Assembly: GCF_026343125.1 (NCBI RefSeq)
Contig: NZ_JAPEMB010000001.1
Span: forward strand, 6,453,501 to 6,517,500
Origin: Streptomyces sp. NBC_00094
GTDB lineage: Bacteria > Actinomycetota > Actinomycetes > Streptomycetales > Streptomycetaceae
DNA length: 64,000 bases
Direction: 5' to 3'
Shown: positions 48,730 through 59,646 of the stretch, in pieces
How the letters are laid out: every line of letters begins with the position of its first letter
How positions within the stretch are numbered: the first letter of the stretch is position 1
Position numbers and translations under genes: made by a program
The notes under the pieces: model-generated
What the model was told of the DNA's origin: nothing
What the model saw: the letters and a program-made list of their open reading frames with translations, nothing else
Databases searched by the model: none

Positions 48730-50113
48730 GGGTTGCTCCGAGCTTGTTCGGGCGGCTGTCGCTGGTCAGGGCATCGAGGCCGTGGCGCATGTGCCGTTCC
48801 AGCCGGGCCAGGGAATCCGGGTCGGGGGCGAACAGGCCGGTGTACAGCCGCCCGGCGAACGGCCGGCCGTCCTTCGCCTGCTCGGCAGGGGCGTTGAGGG
48901 GGGCGAAGCAGGAGATGACGGCATGGGCCCCGTCGGGGGCCGGCGTCAGGGCGGGCGTCAGGGCTGCGTGGAGCTGCTCGAACGGCAGCGCGTCGCTCAG
49001 CCGTACGGTGTACTGCCGGGACAGCGAGTACGTCAGGCCGGACGCGTGCCGGGCCTGCATGACCGGCAACTGGTAGGTGGGCAGGTTGAGTCGGGCGTTG
49101 ATCTCCAGCACCGGATAGAGGGTGCCGTCGGCGCCGCACAGCGCGTCCACTCCGACGACGCCGTGGTAGCCGTCCCGGTGGAGGCGACGGCCGATGCGTG
49201 CGGCGCAGTCCTCGATTTCCGCCCGGTGCTTGTCCGCCCACGCCGACTGAGCCGTGTTGCCTTGGGGGACGCCGTTGTCCAGCAGGGTCTCCAGCACGGT
49301 GTCCACGACGACCGAGCCGTCTCGCGCGACGGTGAACTGGTAGAACAGGTCGCAGCTCTTGGGCAGGAAGTGCTCCACGACGACCTGCAGGCGGTCGTCG
49401 CCGGTGCGCTGGGCGCGACGCCGCACCATCTCCGACAGCCGCCGTGCCCTGGCCGGGTTGTCCAGGCGCATCAGCCCGCGGCCCGACACCCCGTACGCGT
49501 CCTTCACGATCAGCGGCTCGAACGGCTCGGCGGCCAGCGCCATGGCCAGGTCGTCGACCGACTCGCAGCAGGAACCGGGCACTGCCCGCAGCCCGAGCTC
49601 CTCCACCAACCGCCGTGCGTAGATCTTGCTGTTGATCCGGGCGGCGACGCTCGGCTCGGCCGCGGCGTACCGCAGACCGGTGAGCGCAGCGATCTGCCGC
49701 GTCCGCTCCGTGCTCCCCATCGGCAGCAGATACGCGCCGCGCTCGGCAGCGTCCCTCAACCGGGCGAGGGTGCGCGGGTCGGACAGGACGCGGTCGGCGG
49801 TCTCGTCGGTGCCGGGACCTTCCACGGTGATGTCGACGGGCGCGGCGATCCCGGCCGAGCGCAGGTAGGCGCGGAACGAGGCGTCGAGCGGCCGGCCCAG
49901 CAGCAGTCGGTCGCCCTGCGCGGCCAGGCAGACCCCCAGCTCCTCCATCGCCAGCGCCGGCCGGGCGGTCGTCGCGGGCGGTGGCGCCGGCAGCCCCGCG
50001 ACACCGGCGCCCCAGGCGCGCTCGGCCTCGAAGTTGCACAGCAGGACGAACTCGGCCTGCGGGTCGCCCACCAGCGCGCCCTTCAGGCGCCCCAGGTAAT
50101 CGGATGCGGTCAC
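48722..50113 (-). CDS. ATP-grasp ligase (aminoacyl-ACP ligase-like)
   Basis: A 463-residue ATP-grasp enzyme. ATP-binding segments: PLIVKDAYGVSGRGLMRLDN and VVVEHFLPKSCDLFYQF; Mg-binding end: YPVLEINARLNLPTYQL. The fold activates a carboxylate as acyl-phosphate and joins it to an amine or thiol. Beside an ACP-decarboxylase fusion, it most likely loads an amino acid onto the ACP, as BtrJ does with glutamate. GTG 50113 overlaps the KAS III-like stop (GTGA). Amino-acid specificity unknown. Confidence 0.83.
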   Translation of the reverse strand: MTASDYLGRLKGALVGDPQAEFVLLCNFEAERAWGAGVAGLPAPPPATTARPALAMEELGVCLAAQGDRLLLGRPLDASFRAYLRSAGIAAPVDITVEGPGTDETADRVLSDPRTLARLRDAAERGAYLLPMGSTERTRQIAALTGLRYAAAEPSVAARINSKIYARRLVEELGLRAVPGSCCESVDDLAMALAAEPFEPLIVKDAYGVSGRGLMRLDNPARARRLSEMVRRRAQRTGDDRLQVVVEHFLPKSCDLFYQFTVARDGSVVVDTVLETLLDNGVPQGNTAQSAWADKHRAEIEDCAARIGRRLHRDGYHGVVGVDALCGADGTLYPVLEINARLNLPTYQLPVMQARHASGLTYSLSRQYTVRLSDALPFEQLHAALTPALTPAPDGAHAVISCFAPLNAPAEQAKDGRPFAGRLYTGLFAPDPDSLARLERHMRHGLDALTSDSRPNKLGATRA

Positions 50114-51069
50114 CGCGCACCGTGCCGCAGCAGCAGGGCCGCGAAGCTGGCGCCGAGCCCCGGGCAGGCGAGCAGCGAGTACCCGCCGGGCTCCAGCCGG
50201 CCGCGGTCCCGCAACGTCGCGAAGTTGATCAGAGAGTCGGCGGCGAAGCAGTGGCCGTAGCGCGGCAGGTTGTCCAGGAAGACCCGGTCGCGGTCCACCC
50301 CAAGGGCGTGCACCACCTGGCTCCAGAAGACGCGACTGATGTTGCTGGGGATGAAATGGTCGATGTCCCCGAGGGTCAGACCGCCCTGCAGCAGTACTTC
50401 GCCGACCACCTTGGCGATCATGTCGATGCTGGTGTCGACGAACCGCCGCCGCGGGAGCGCCTCGTACAGCGTGAGGGAGTCGGCGAACGAGCCGTCATGT
50501 CTGACCGCGTACCCGTGGACCTCGTCGCCGGGGCCGTCCCATGACACCACTGTGGCAGTGGCGCCTTCGCCCATGACGTCGCCGATCGGGTAGTGCATCT
50601 GGTTGAGTTCGGTGAAGGGCTTCTCGCCGTTGACGACGAGAGCTCTCGCGCCCGGCGGCTCCGCCCGCAGCAGCTCGCCGGCGATCTCCAGGGCCGCCAG
50701 GGCCGACGCGCACGCCTGCTGGGAGACCTCGAAGACCTGCACGTCGCCGAGACCGAGTGCGTCCCGTAATGCCCGCGCGACACTCACATGCGCCGGAGCC
50801 ACCTGCGGACTCGCGTGCACGTAGATGAGGTACGCGAGACCCTCTCGCCCACCGGCGCGCTCCAGGGCCTTCCGCGCGGGTGCCACCAGGAGGTCCAGCA
50901 ACGGAAGGTCCGGGTCCCATCGGACACTGGCCAGGCCGTGCATCCGCTCCATCACCGCCACCTGCCGTGGAGCGAGCCCGTGGAGAGCGCCGATCTCGGC
51001 GACTCTCACCTCCCGTTCAGGGACGAAGGCTTCAGTCCAGACGAGCTTGAGACCGTCCGCAACGGACAT
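50110..51069 (-). CDS. KAS III-like acyltransferase with altered active site
   Basis: A 319-residue FabH-like protein and first gene of the operon. The nucleophilic Cys is kept in VSQQACASALAALEIAG. The catalytic His (usually PHQAN) reads FIPSNIS, and the Asn (usually YGNTSA) reads YGHCFAAD. Loss of His and Asn argues against normal decarboxylative condensation and favours acyl transfer, as seen for CerJ- and DpsC-like relatives. ATG 51069 has GGGAG upstream. It may accept the aminoacyl unit from the operon's ACP. Confidence 0.82.
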   Translation of the reverse strand: MSVADGLKLVWTEAFVPEREVRVAEIGALHGLAPRQVAVMERMHGLASVRWDPDLPLLDLLVAPARKALERAGGREGLAYLIYVHASPQVAPAHVSVARALRDALGLGDVQVFEVSQQACASALAALEIAGELLRAEPPGARALVVNGEKPFTELNQMHYPIGDVMGEGATATVVSWDGPGDEVHGYAVRHDGSFADSLTLYEALPRRRFVDTSIDMIAKVVGEVLLQGGLTLGDIDHFIPSNISRVFWSQVVHALGVDRDRVFLDNLPRYGHCFAADSLINFATLRDRGRLEPGGYSLLACPGLGASFAALLLRHGAR

Positions 51070-51302
51070 CGTGGGGCTGCTCCCTGTGGTGTTGTCGGAC
51101 CTGCCGACCCGAGAAACCTGCGGCTACGGACAGCGACTGTATCAAGACTTTCCGTGATGGTGATCTTGGGGCGGCCCGCATCCGTCGGGCCCGCGGAGAG
51201 GTGTCACCTCGCTGCAGGTGAAGGGTTGTTGCCGGGGCTCCCGGTGCGGAAAGGTTCCGTGAACGGCCGCGTCCACGGCTCCGGCCTGGCACGCTTTCGT
51301 TC

Positions 51303-52457
51303 GTGACCTATGTCGTAACCGTGGAAATACGCATTCCGGAGGGCGCTCCGGAGCTGGACGGGCTCCACCGCGTGGGAGCCGCCGCCCTTCTCGAACAGGG
51401 CTTCGCGTCGGTGGCCGGGATCGAGGGCGCCGACGGCATGGAGATGGACCTGCTCGACGTCGCCGTGGCCGTCCATCCGGGCGGGGCGATCCTGAAGGTG
51501 ATGGTCGTGGCGCCGTCCCTGGAGTTCGCGGAGGACGCCGTCGGCTCCGTGAGCGAGGAGGTACTGGAACGCTCGGAGCTGCTGGCCGAGTGGATGGTCG
51601 AGAGCAGCGAAGTGCAACTGCACACCGACGCGGCGCGCGAGAGCCTCGAAGCGGCCGACGGGCCCGGCGCCCCGCCCAGCGACCCGCAGGCGCGCCGGGC
51701 CCACCACGCGGCGAAGCCCGACACCGGCGGCGAGACCGAGCGGGAGACGCAGGACCACGAAGCGGAGTTCCGCAGCCTGGCGGCACGCCTGCGCTCCTTC
51801 ACACCGGCCGTCTTCGGCGTCACCGACCCCGAGGAAGGAGCGAGCGGGGTGGCGGGGGAGGACGATCCTGCCCGGGTCACCCCCGAGAGCGCGGAACTCG
51901 CCGCGGGCTCCTTGGTCTACGGTGCCGAGGTCCTCATCGACGAGCTGTACGACGACATCCAGGCCCTGGCGGACGAGGACACCTCCGTCGCCGAGTGCCA
52001 GGGCCACCTGTGGCACCTGGACCAGCTGCCCTCGCGCCACGCCGCGCACTACAACGAACTCTTCGCACGCCGCTTCCTCGTGACCGCGGTAGCCCTGACC
52101 ACGCGGTTCACCGACGGCAGCTTCCGGCGGCTCGGCTGCCTCGCCGAGGAGCTCGTACTGAAGCTCTTGCTCGAACAGGCCCATGTCACCCTCGACCTGC
52201 ACGGACTCCTGGACGACGAGGTCGCGGCCGCCCTCGGGCGCTTCGCCGGCGAGGTCTACGAGGACATGGACTTCGCGTGGCTCCAGGGCGAGGGCGAGGG
52301 TGGTGGGGAGAGGGGGGACGGTGGCGTCGGTGACGAGGACGTGACGCCAGGGGGATTCGGTACGTGGTTCACCCCCTTCGACGACGCGCGGTACGTGCAC
52401 CCGTACGCCCTCGACGAGATGCCCGAGACCGGTGCCCCCGGCACGGCGGAGAGCTGA
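51303..52457 (+). CDS. Hypothetical acidic protein
   Basis: A 384-residue protein without a recognised domain. Residues 1-100 look like a mixed alpha/beta fold (TYVVTVEIRIPEGAPEL, GGAILKVMVVAPSLEFAEDA). Next is a disordered Ala/Gly/Asp/Glu-rich linker, then a helical part with Trp and His (CQGHLWHLDQLPSRHAAHYN) and a Gly/Asp-rich tail. No signal peptide or membrane segment is evident. The GTG 51303 start has no clear ribosome-binding site. It stands alone between the KAS operon and glutaminase, and its codon use is typical of a real gene. Confidence 0.7.
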   Translation: MTYVVTVEIRIPEGAPELDGLHRVGAAALLEQGFASVAGIEGADGMEMDLLDVAVAVHPGGAILKVMVVAPSLEFAEDAVGSVSEEVLERSELLAEWMVESSEVQLHTDAARESLEAADGPGAPPSDPQARRAHHAAKPDTGGETERETQDHEAEFRSLAARLRSFTPAVFGVTDPEEGASGVAGEDDPARVTPESAELAAGSLVYGAEVLIDELYDDIQALADEDTSVAECQGHLWHLDQLPSRHAAHYNELFARRFLVTAVALTTRFTDGSFRRLGCLAEELVLKLLLEQAHVTLDLHGLLDDEVAAALGRFAGEVYEDMDFAWLQGEGEGGGERGDGGVGDEDVTPGGFGTWFTPFDDARYVHPYALDEMPETGAPGTAES

Positions 52458-52525
52458 GCACGGCGCCACGACGGGGCCCACGGCCTGTGCCCGCCGCAAC
52501 GGTCGCGGCCGGGCACAATGCGCTC

Positions 52526-53443
52526 ATGGTGCAGTCCTTCCTACCCGTACTCGAACGCATCGGCGAGGAGATCGGGAACCTCGCCGGCCGGGGCCGCCCC
52601 GCCGACTACATCCCGGCGCTCGCTGCCGTCGACCCGAACCGCTTCGGGATGGCCGTGGCGGAGCTCGACGGCACGGTGTACGGGGTGGGGGAGTGGCAGC
52701 AGCCCTTCTCCACCCAGTCCGTCACCAAGGTCTTCACGCTCGCCCTCGCGCTCGCCCGGGAGGGCGACAGCCTCTGGGAGCACGTCGGCCGCGAGCCCTC
52801 CGGCAACCCGTTCAACTCGCTCGTCCAGCTGGAGTACGAGCACGGCATCCCCCGTAACCCGTTCATCAACGCCGGCGCCCTCGTCGTCACCGACCGCCTC
52901 CACCGGCTCACCGGTGACGCCTCCGGCTGCCTCCGGGACTTCCTGCGCGCCGAGTCCGCCAACGCCGACCTCGACTTCGACCGGGACGTGGCCGCCTCCG
53001 AGACCGCCCACGGCGACCGCAACGCGGCCCTCGCCCACTTCATGGCCTCGTACGGCAACATCACCACGCCCGTACCGACCCTGCTCCGCGAGTACTTCCG
53101 GCAGTGCGCGATCGAGGCGTCCTGCGGGGACCTCGCCGTCGCCACCGGCTTCCTGGCCCGGCACGGCATCCGCGCCGACGGCTCCCGGCTGCTCACCCGC
53201 AGCCAGGCCAAACAGGTCAACGCCGTGATGCTGACCTGCGGCACCTACGACGCGGCGGGTGACTTCGCCTACCGGGTCGGTCTCCCCGGCAAGAGCGGGG
53301 TGGGCGGCGCCATCATCGCCGTCGTCCCGGGCCGCTGCACCCTCTGCGTCTGGAGTCCCGGCCTCGACGACCGGGGGAACTCCGTCGCCGGCGTCGCCGC
53401 CCTGGACCGCTTCACCACGATCACGGGCCTTTCCGTCTTCTAG
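52526..53443 (+). CDS. glsA: Glutaminase A
   Basis: A 305-residue glutaminase of the serine-dependent beta-lactamase-like family, hydrolysing L-glutamine to glutamate and ammonia. The catalytic Ser-x-x-Lys is in FSTQSVTKVF; other motifs are EPSGNPFNS, PRNPFINAGAL and GLPGKSGVGGAI, all typical of GlsA. ATG 52526 is preferred; no strong ribosome-binding site is seen. The gene ends exactly at the CTAG of an IS-end-like repeat, whose TAG is the stop codon. Confidence 0.93.
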   Translation: MVQSFLPVLERIGEEIGNLAGRGRPADYIPALAAVDPNRFGMAVAELDGTVYGVGEWQQPFSTQSVTKVFTLALALAREGDSLWEHVGREPSGNPFNSLVQLEYEHGIPRNPFINAGALVVTDRLHRLTGDASGCLRDFLRAESANADLDFDRDVAASETAHGDRNAALAHFMASYGNITTPVPTLLREYFRQCAIEASCGDLAVATGFLARHGIRADGSRLLTRSQAKQVNAVMLTCGTYDAAGDFAYRVGLPGKSGVGGAIIAVVPGRCTLCVWSPGLDDRGNSVAGVAALDRFTTITGLSVF

Positions 53444-53672
53444 GGGGCGTCTTGCCGATCAGGCCGGGCTCCTGGCCGGCGATCCGCAGATCATGCCCTG
53501 CCTGGCCAAGATCGCCATCGGCCCGGACGTGTCCGACGGCATGACGCCCACCCTGGCCCGGGACACTCTTGCCCTGCACGAGGAGAAGGTCGCGCTCTCC
53601 CCGCAGTGGGCCTCCGAACGCGGCCCACTGTTGGCGCGGTCATCCCTCCGACTCCCGGCGACGCGCGCGTAG
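53440..53672 (+). pseudogene. IS-end-like repeat (copy 3) and coding remnant downstream of glsA
   Basis: CTAG plus GGGGGCGTCTTGCCGATCA starts the block, matching the copies at 43814 and 45853. After it, an open frame without a start codon runs to TAG at 53670-53672 with coding-like base use, containing PQIMPCLAKIAIGPDVSDG and KVALSPQWASERGPLLAR. I do not recognise the parent protein. It looks like the 3' fragment of a gene truncated at the repeat. From 53673 to 53790 I see only the kdp leader, with no other gene. Confidence 0.4.
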
Positions 53673-53790
53673 GGGACGCGTCAAGAGCGCGCCGCAGGAC
53701 GTATGGGGGGCGTTAACAAGGGCTGTGACCTGGCCGAAGAGCGGTTTGCTCATCTCGTCCGAGAAACCGTTCTTCACTCAGGAGCTCACG

Positions 53791-53874
53791 ATGGCCGACG
53801 CGGCCTTCGTCGTCACCACGGTCGCGGTCTTCGCGCTGGTGGCCTTCATCGCCAAGGGGGTGGCCAAGCTGTGA
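53791..53874 (+). CDS. 27-residue membrane peptide preceding kdpF
   Basis: MADAAFVVTTVAVFALVAFI plus AKGVAKL forms one transmembrane helix with a basic C-terminus. CAGGAG lies 7-12 nt upstream of ATG 53791, and the stop overlaps the kdpF GTG start (GTGA), so it is translated with the kdp operon. Its size and topology resemble KdpF, suggesting a second small Kdp-associated subunit. I infer a stabilising or regulatory role in the potassium pump; no function is known to me. Confidence 0.7.
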   Translation: MADAAFVVTTVAVFALVAFIAKGVAKL

Positions 53875-53960
53875 CTGCCGAGAACATCATCGGTCTGCTC
53901 GTGGCCGCCGGCCTCGTCGGCTATCTCGTCCTCGCCCTCCTCAAGCCGGAGAGGTTCTGA
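53871..53960 (+). CDS. kdpF: K+-transporting ATPase small subunit KdpF
   Basis: A 29-residue single-TM peptide: AENIIGLLVAAGLVGYLVLA then LLKPERF, the characteristic KdpF ending (LLxPERF). It stabilises the KdpABC complex in the membrane. The GTG start overlaps the preceding small ORF's stop, and kdpA starts 6 nt after its stop. Confidence 0.9.
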   Translation: MTAENIIGLLVAAGLVGYLVLALLKPERF

Positions 53961-53966
53961 GCACGG

Positions 53967-55627
53967 ATGAGTCCCGTTCTTGCCGGAGCCCTCCAGCTCC
54001 TCGCGCTGATCGTCGCGCTGGGCCTCTCGTACCGCCCGCTGGGCGACCACATGGCCCGGGTGTACTCCTCGGAGAAGCACCTGCGGGTCGAGAAGTGGAT
54101 CTACAAGGGCATCGGCGCCGACCCGGGCGTCGAGATGCGCTGGCCCGCCTATCTGCGCGGTGTCCTCGCCTTCTCCGCCGTGAGCGTCCTCTTCCTCTAC
54201 CTGCTCCAGCGGGTGCAGGGTTCGCTGCCCGGCTCGCTGGGCTTCGTGTCCATCGATCCGGACCAGGCGTTCAACACCGCCGCGTCGTTCGTGGCGAACA
54301 CCAACTGGCAGTCGTACTACGGCGAGCAGGCCATGGGCCACGTCGTGCAGACCGGTGGCCTCGCGGTGCAGAACTTCGTCTCGGCGGCGGTGGGCATCGC
54401 GGTGGCGGTGGCCCTGGTGCGCGGCTTCGCCCGGTCCCGTACCGGTGAGCTGGGCAACTTCTGGGCCGACCTGGTCCGGGGCACCGTCCGCATCCTGCTG
54501 CCGATCTCGGTGATCGGCGCCCTGGTCCTGGTCGCGTGCGGCGCGATCCAGAACTTCTCGGGCATCCACGAGGTCGGCCAGTTCACCGGCGGCACGCAGC
54601 AGTGGAACGGCGGGGCCGTGGCCTCGCAGGAGGTCATCAAGGAGCTGGGCACGAACGGCGGCGGCTACTTCAACGCCAACTCGGCCCACCCCTTCGAGAA
54701 CCCCAACCCGCTCTCGAACCTCTTCGAGATCTACCTGATCCTGGTGATCCCGTTCGCGCTGACGCGGACCTTCGGCCGGATGGTCGGCTCGCTGAAGCAG
54801 GGGTACGCGATCCTCGGCGCGATGGCCGCCATCTGGGTCGTCTTCACCGGCCTGATGATGTGGACCGAGTTCGCCCACCACGGCCCGGCGTTCGACCTCG
54901 CGGGCGGTGCGATGGAGGGCAAGGAGACCCGGTTCGGGATCGGCGGCTCGTCGATCTTCGCCGTGGCGACCACGCTGACCTCGACGGGCGCGGTGAACTC
55001 CTTCCACTCCTCGTACACCGGCTTCGGCGGCGGCATCACCATGCTGGGCATGCAGCTCGGCGAGATCGCGCCCGGCGGCGTCGGCTCCGGCCTCTACGGC
55101 ATGTTGATCATGGCGGTCATCGCGGTGTTCCTCGCCGGTCTGATGGTCGGCCGCACGCCCGAGTACCTGGGCAAGAAGATCGGCACCTGTGAGATCAAGT
55201 TCGCGGCCTGCTACATCCTCGTCACCCCGGCGCTGGTGCTCTGCTTCACGGCGGTGGCGATGGCCCTGCCGACGCCGGGCGACTCGATGACGAACTCCGG
55301 CGCGCACGGCTTCTCCGAGATCCTCTACGCCTACACCTCGGGTGCCAACAACAACGGCTCGGCCTTCGCCGGCCTGAACGCCGACACGCAGTGGTTCAAC
55401 TCGACCATCGGCATCGCGATGCTGCTGGGCCGGTTCCTGCCGATGGTGTTCGTGCTCGCCCTGGCCGGCTCGCTCGCCGAACAGACGCCGGTGCCCGAGA
55501 CCGCGGGCACCCTGCGGACCGAGAAGCCGCTCTTCACCGGCCTCCTGGTCGGCACGATCATGATCATCGCCGGTCTCACCTACTTCCCGGCCCTGGCGCT
55601 GGGACCGCTCGCCGAAGGGCTCGCAGC

Positions 55628-55631
<4 letters not shown>
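53967..55631 (+). CDS. kdpA: K+-transporting ATPase subunit KdpA
   Basis: A 554-residue multi-TM channel-like subunit that selects and conducts K+. Four pore-type segments are recognisable, with filter-like Gly motifs such as FVANTNWQSYYGEQ, ELGTNGGGYFNANSAHPFEN, TLTSTGAVNS and SGANNNGSAFAG. Length equals that of E. coli KdpA (about 557). The stop overlaps the kdpB ATG. In most bacteria the operon is induced by K+ limitation through KdpDE, which is not in this window. Confidence 0.96.
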
Positions 55632-57730
<2,099 letters not shown>

Positions 57731-57736
57731 TCCACG

Positions 57737-58408
57737 ATGACCAACACCTCTGTCGGAAACGCGGGACGTCTGCTCTGGGCGGGCCTGCGGGCCCTGCTCG
57801 TCCTCACGGTGATCACCGGCGTCCTCTACCCGCTCGCCGTCACCGGCATCGCCCAACTGGCCTTCCCGGGCAAGGCGAACGGCTCCGAGATCACCGACGC
57901 GAGCGGCACGGTCGTCGGCTCCGAACTCATCGGCCAGACGTACGACCTGCCGCTGAAGGACGGTGAGGAGACGGCGGCCCCGGACCTGAAGTGGTTCCAG
58001 CCCCGCCCCTCCAACGGCCTCGGCACCAACACCGTCAACGGCCGGTACAAGCTGATCCTCTCCGGAGCGACCAACCGCTCCGGTGACAACGAGGACCTGA
58101 TCCAGTGGGTCAAGGACGCCAAGGCGGCCGTGATCAAGGACAACTCGACGGCCTCGTACGCGGTGAAGCCGTCCGACGTCCCGGCCGACGCGGTCACCTC
58201 CTCCGGCTCCGGCCTGGACCCGCACATCTCCCCGGCGTACGCGAAGCTCCAGGTCCACCGGATCGCGGAGAGGAACGGGCTCACCGTCGCCCGGGTCGAC
58301 AAGCTCGTCGCCGACCACACCGAAGGCCGGATCCTCGGCTTCATCGGTGAACCGCGCGTCAACGTCCTCCAGCTCAACACCGCCCTCAGGGAACTGAGCG
58401 CGGGCTGA
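57737..58408 (+). CDS. kdpC: K+-transporting ATPase subunit KdpC
   Basis: A 223-residue subunit with one N-terminal TM helix (LRALLVLTVITGVLYPLAVT) and an extracytoplasmic domain. KdpC signatures: GSELIGQTY, FQPRPS, SSGSGLDPHISPAYA and RVNVLQLNTAL. It assists KdpB in ATP use and complex assembly. Starts 6 nt after kdpB and closes the operon. Confidence 0.95.
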   Translation: MTNTSVGNAGRLLWAGLRALLVLTVITGVLYPLAVTGIAQLAFPGKANGSEITDASGTVVGSELIGQTYDLPLKDGEETAAPDLKWFQPRPSNGLGTNTVNGRYKLILSGATNRSGDNEDLIQWVKDAKAAVIKDNSTASYAVKPSDVPADAVTSSGSGLDPHISPAYAKLQVHRIAERNGLTVARVDKLVADHTEGRILGFIGEPRVNVLQLNTALRELSAG

Positions 58409-58430
58409 GGAGCTGAAGGCCGGTGCGGCG

Positions 58431-59108
58431 TCAGAGGCCGCGGCGGCAGCGGCCGGCGGTCAGGGAGATCCACACCATCGCGGTGATCACCCCGACGGCC
58501 AGGGTGAGGGTGCCGGCCGCGCCGCCGCTCATCGCCCAGCCGTTGCCGAGCAGCAGCGCCGTACCCGCGACGCGGGAGCCGACGGCGTGCTTCCGCATCC
58601 CCGAGCGGCCGTAGTGGTGCCCGAGGACGTAACAGGCGGCGATCAGCGCGGTGAAGGTGACCGAGCCGGCCGCGAAGTGGGCGTAGCTCTGCCACGACAG
58701 GGCGGCCGGCATCCCGTCCGGGGTGCCGACGGGGAAGCCGTCGGCCGGGTCCATCACGAAGACGCCCGCGGCGATCATGCCGATGCCGCTGATCCGTACG
58801 AGTCGTGGCGCCCACGTGCCGCCGGGGGTGCCGCGCAGCGCCCGTCGCAGACCCGTGGCACCGATGACGGTCAGGACGCCGGCGAGGACGAAGTTGGCGA
58901 TCTGGATCCAGCCGAGGGAGCCGTTGGCGAGCGCGCTCAGCGGATGGCGGGTGATGTCGTACCCCTCGCGGGTGGCGGCCTGGGCGAGGGCCACGGCGGC
59001 CCACAGGGGCTGTGCCACGACCGCGACGGCGAGCAGGGAGCGCGTGGTGGCGGGGGAGGTGGTGGCGGCGGTCGGGGTCGTGGTCGCGGGGCTCTGCACG
59101 GTGGTCAT
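58431..59108 (-). CDS. DUF998-family membrane protein
   Basis: A 225-residue membrane protein with about six TM helices. DUF998 signatures: ITRHPLSALANGSLGWIQIANFV (in pieces: ITRHPLSALANG, LGWIQIANF), GIGMIAAGVFVMDPADGFP and SYAHFAAGSV. ATG 59108 has GGAAGAGAG upstream; the longer frame would enter the palindromic site at 59181. It is divergent from the YCII gene and separated from it by a long inverted repeat. Function unknown. Confidence 0.78.
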   Translation of the reverse strand: MTTVQSPATTTPTAATTSPATTRSLLAVAVVAQPLWAAVALAQAATREGYDITRHPLSALANGSLGWIQIANFVLAGVLTVIGATGLRRALRGTPGGTWAPRLVRISGIGMIAAGVFVMDPADGFPVGTPDGMPAALSWQSYAHFAAGSVTFTALIAACYVLGHHYGRSGMRKHAVGSRVAGTALLLGNGWAMSGGAAGTLTLAVGVITAMVWISLTAGRCRRGL

Positions 59109-59180
59109 GGCGGGGCTCTCTTCCGGTGGTCGGGACTGCGGCGGTCGGGGCTGCTTCTCGGTGACACGTCGATCCGGTGA

Positions 59181-59212
59181 TGTGACAGGGAACGCGCCCA
59201 TTCCCTGTCACA
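59181..59212. promoter_or_regulatory. 12-bp perfect inverted repeat between DUF998 and YCII genes
   Basis: TGTGACAGGGAA (59181-59192) and TTCCCTGTCACA (59201-59212) are exact inverted copies with an 8-nt spacer. The position suits an operator, or overlapping promoters, controlling both divergent genes; TGTCAC resembles ECF-type -35 elements. Confidence 0.6.
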
Positions 59213-59277
59213 TCCCCCTGTTCGACGCTTGGGCAGAAGGACCCCGCAGGACCACCACGAGAGGAACGGCGATCCCC

Positions 59278-59601
59278 ATGCGCTACCTGATGACGACCAA
59301 GGCTTCCGACACCGCCCCCGACGAGAAGCTGTACGCCGAGATGGGCCGCTTCATCGAGGAACTGACGGCGGCCGGGGTGCTCCTGGCCACCGGCGGCCTG
59401 GAGCCGGGTGGTGTCCGGGTGACCTCCGCCGGCGACGAGATCACGGTGACGGACGGGCCCTTCGCCGAGGCGAAGGAGGCCGTGGCCGGCTTCGCGCTGA
59501 TCGAGGTCCGCTCCCAGGAGGAGGCGATCGAGCTGGCCCGCCGCTTCCGCCGGATCGTCGGAGACGGCGAGAGCGTGGTCCAGCAGGTCTTCGGCCCCTG
59601 A
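59278..59601 (+). CDS. YCII-related (DGPF) protein
   Basis: A 107-residue dimeric alpha/beta barrel-type protein. It starts MRYLMTTKASD and carries VTDGPFAEAKEAVAGFALIEV, the DGPF signature (given in two parts: VTDGPFAEAKE, AVAGFALIEV). Such proteins are consistently encoded next to ECF42 sigma factors, as here, with the sigma gene following. Their biochemical role is unknown; a link to stress or antibiotic responses has been proposed. ATG 59278 is the natural start. Transcription probably depends on the sigma factor. Confidence 0.85.
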   Translation: MRYLMTTKASDTAPDEKLYAEMGRFIEELTAAGVLLATGGLEPGGVRVTSAGDEITVTDGPFAEAKEAVAGFALIEVRSQEEAIELARRFRRIVGDGESVVQQVFGP

Positions 59602-59646
59602 CACTCGGGCGCCCGACGCCCCCTGATCCTCCGATGCCCGAAGGAC

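Noticed and set aside
53444..53790. Riboswitch (for example c-di-AMP type) upstream of the kdp operon
   Set aside because: The region shows an IS-end-like repeat, a coding remnant and a short leader; no paired ydaO-like core was evident.
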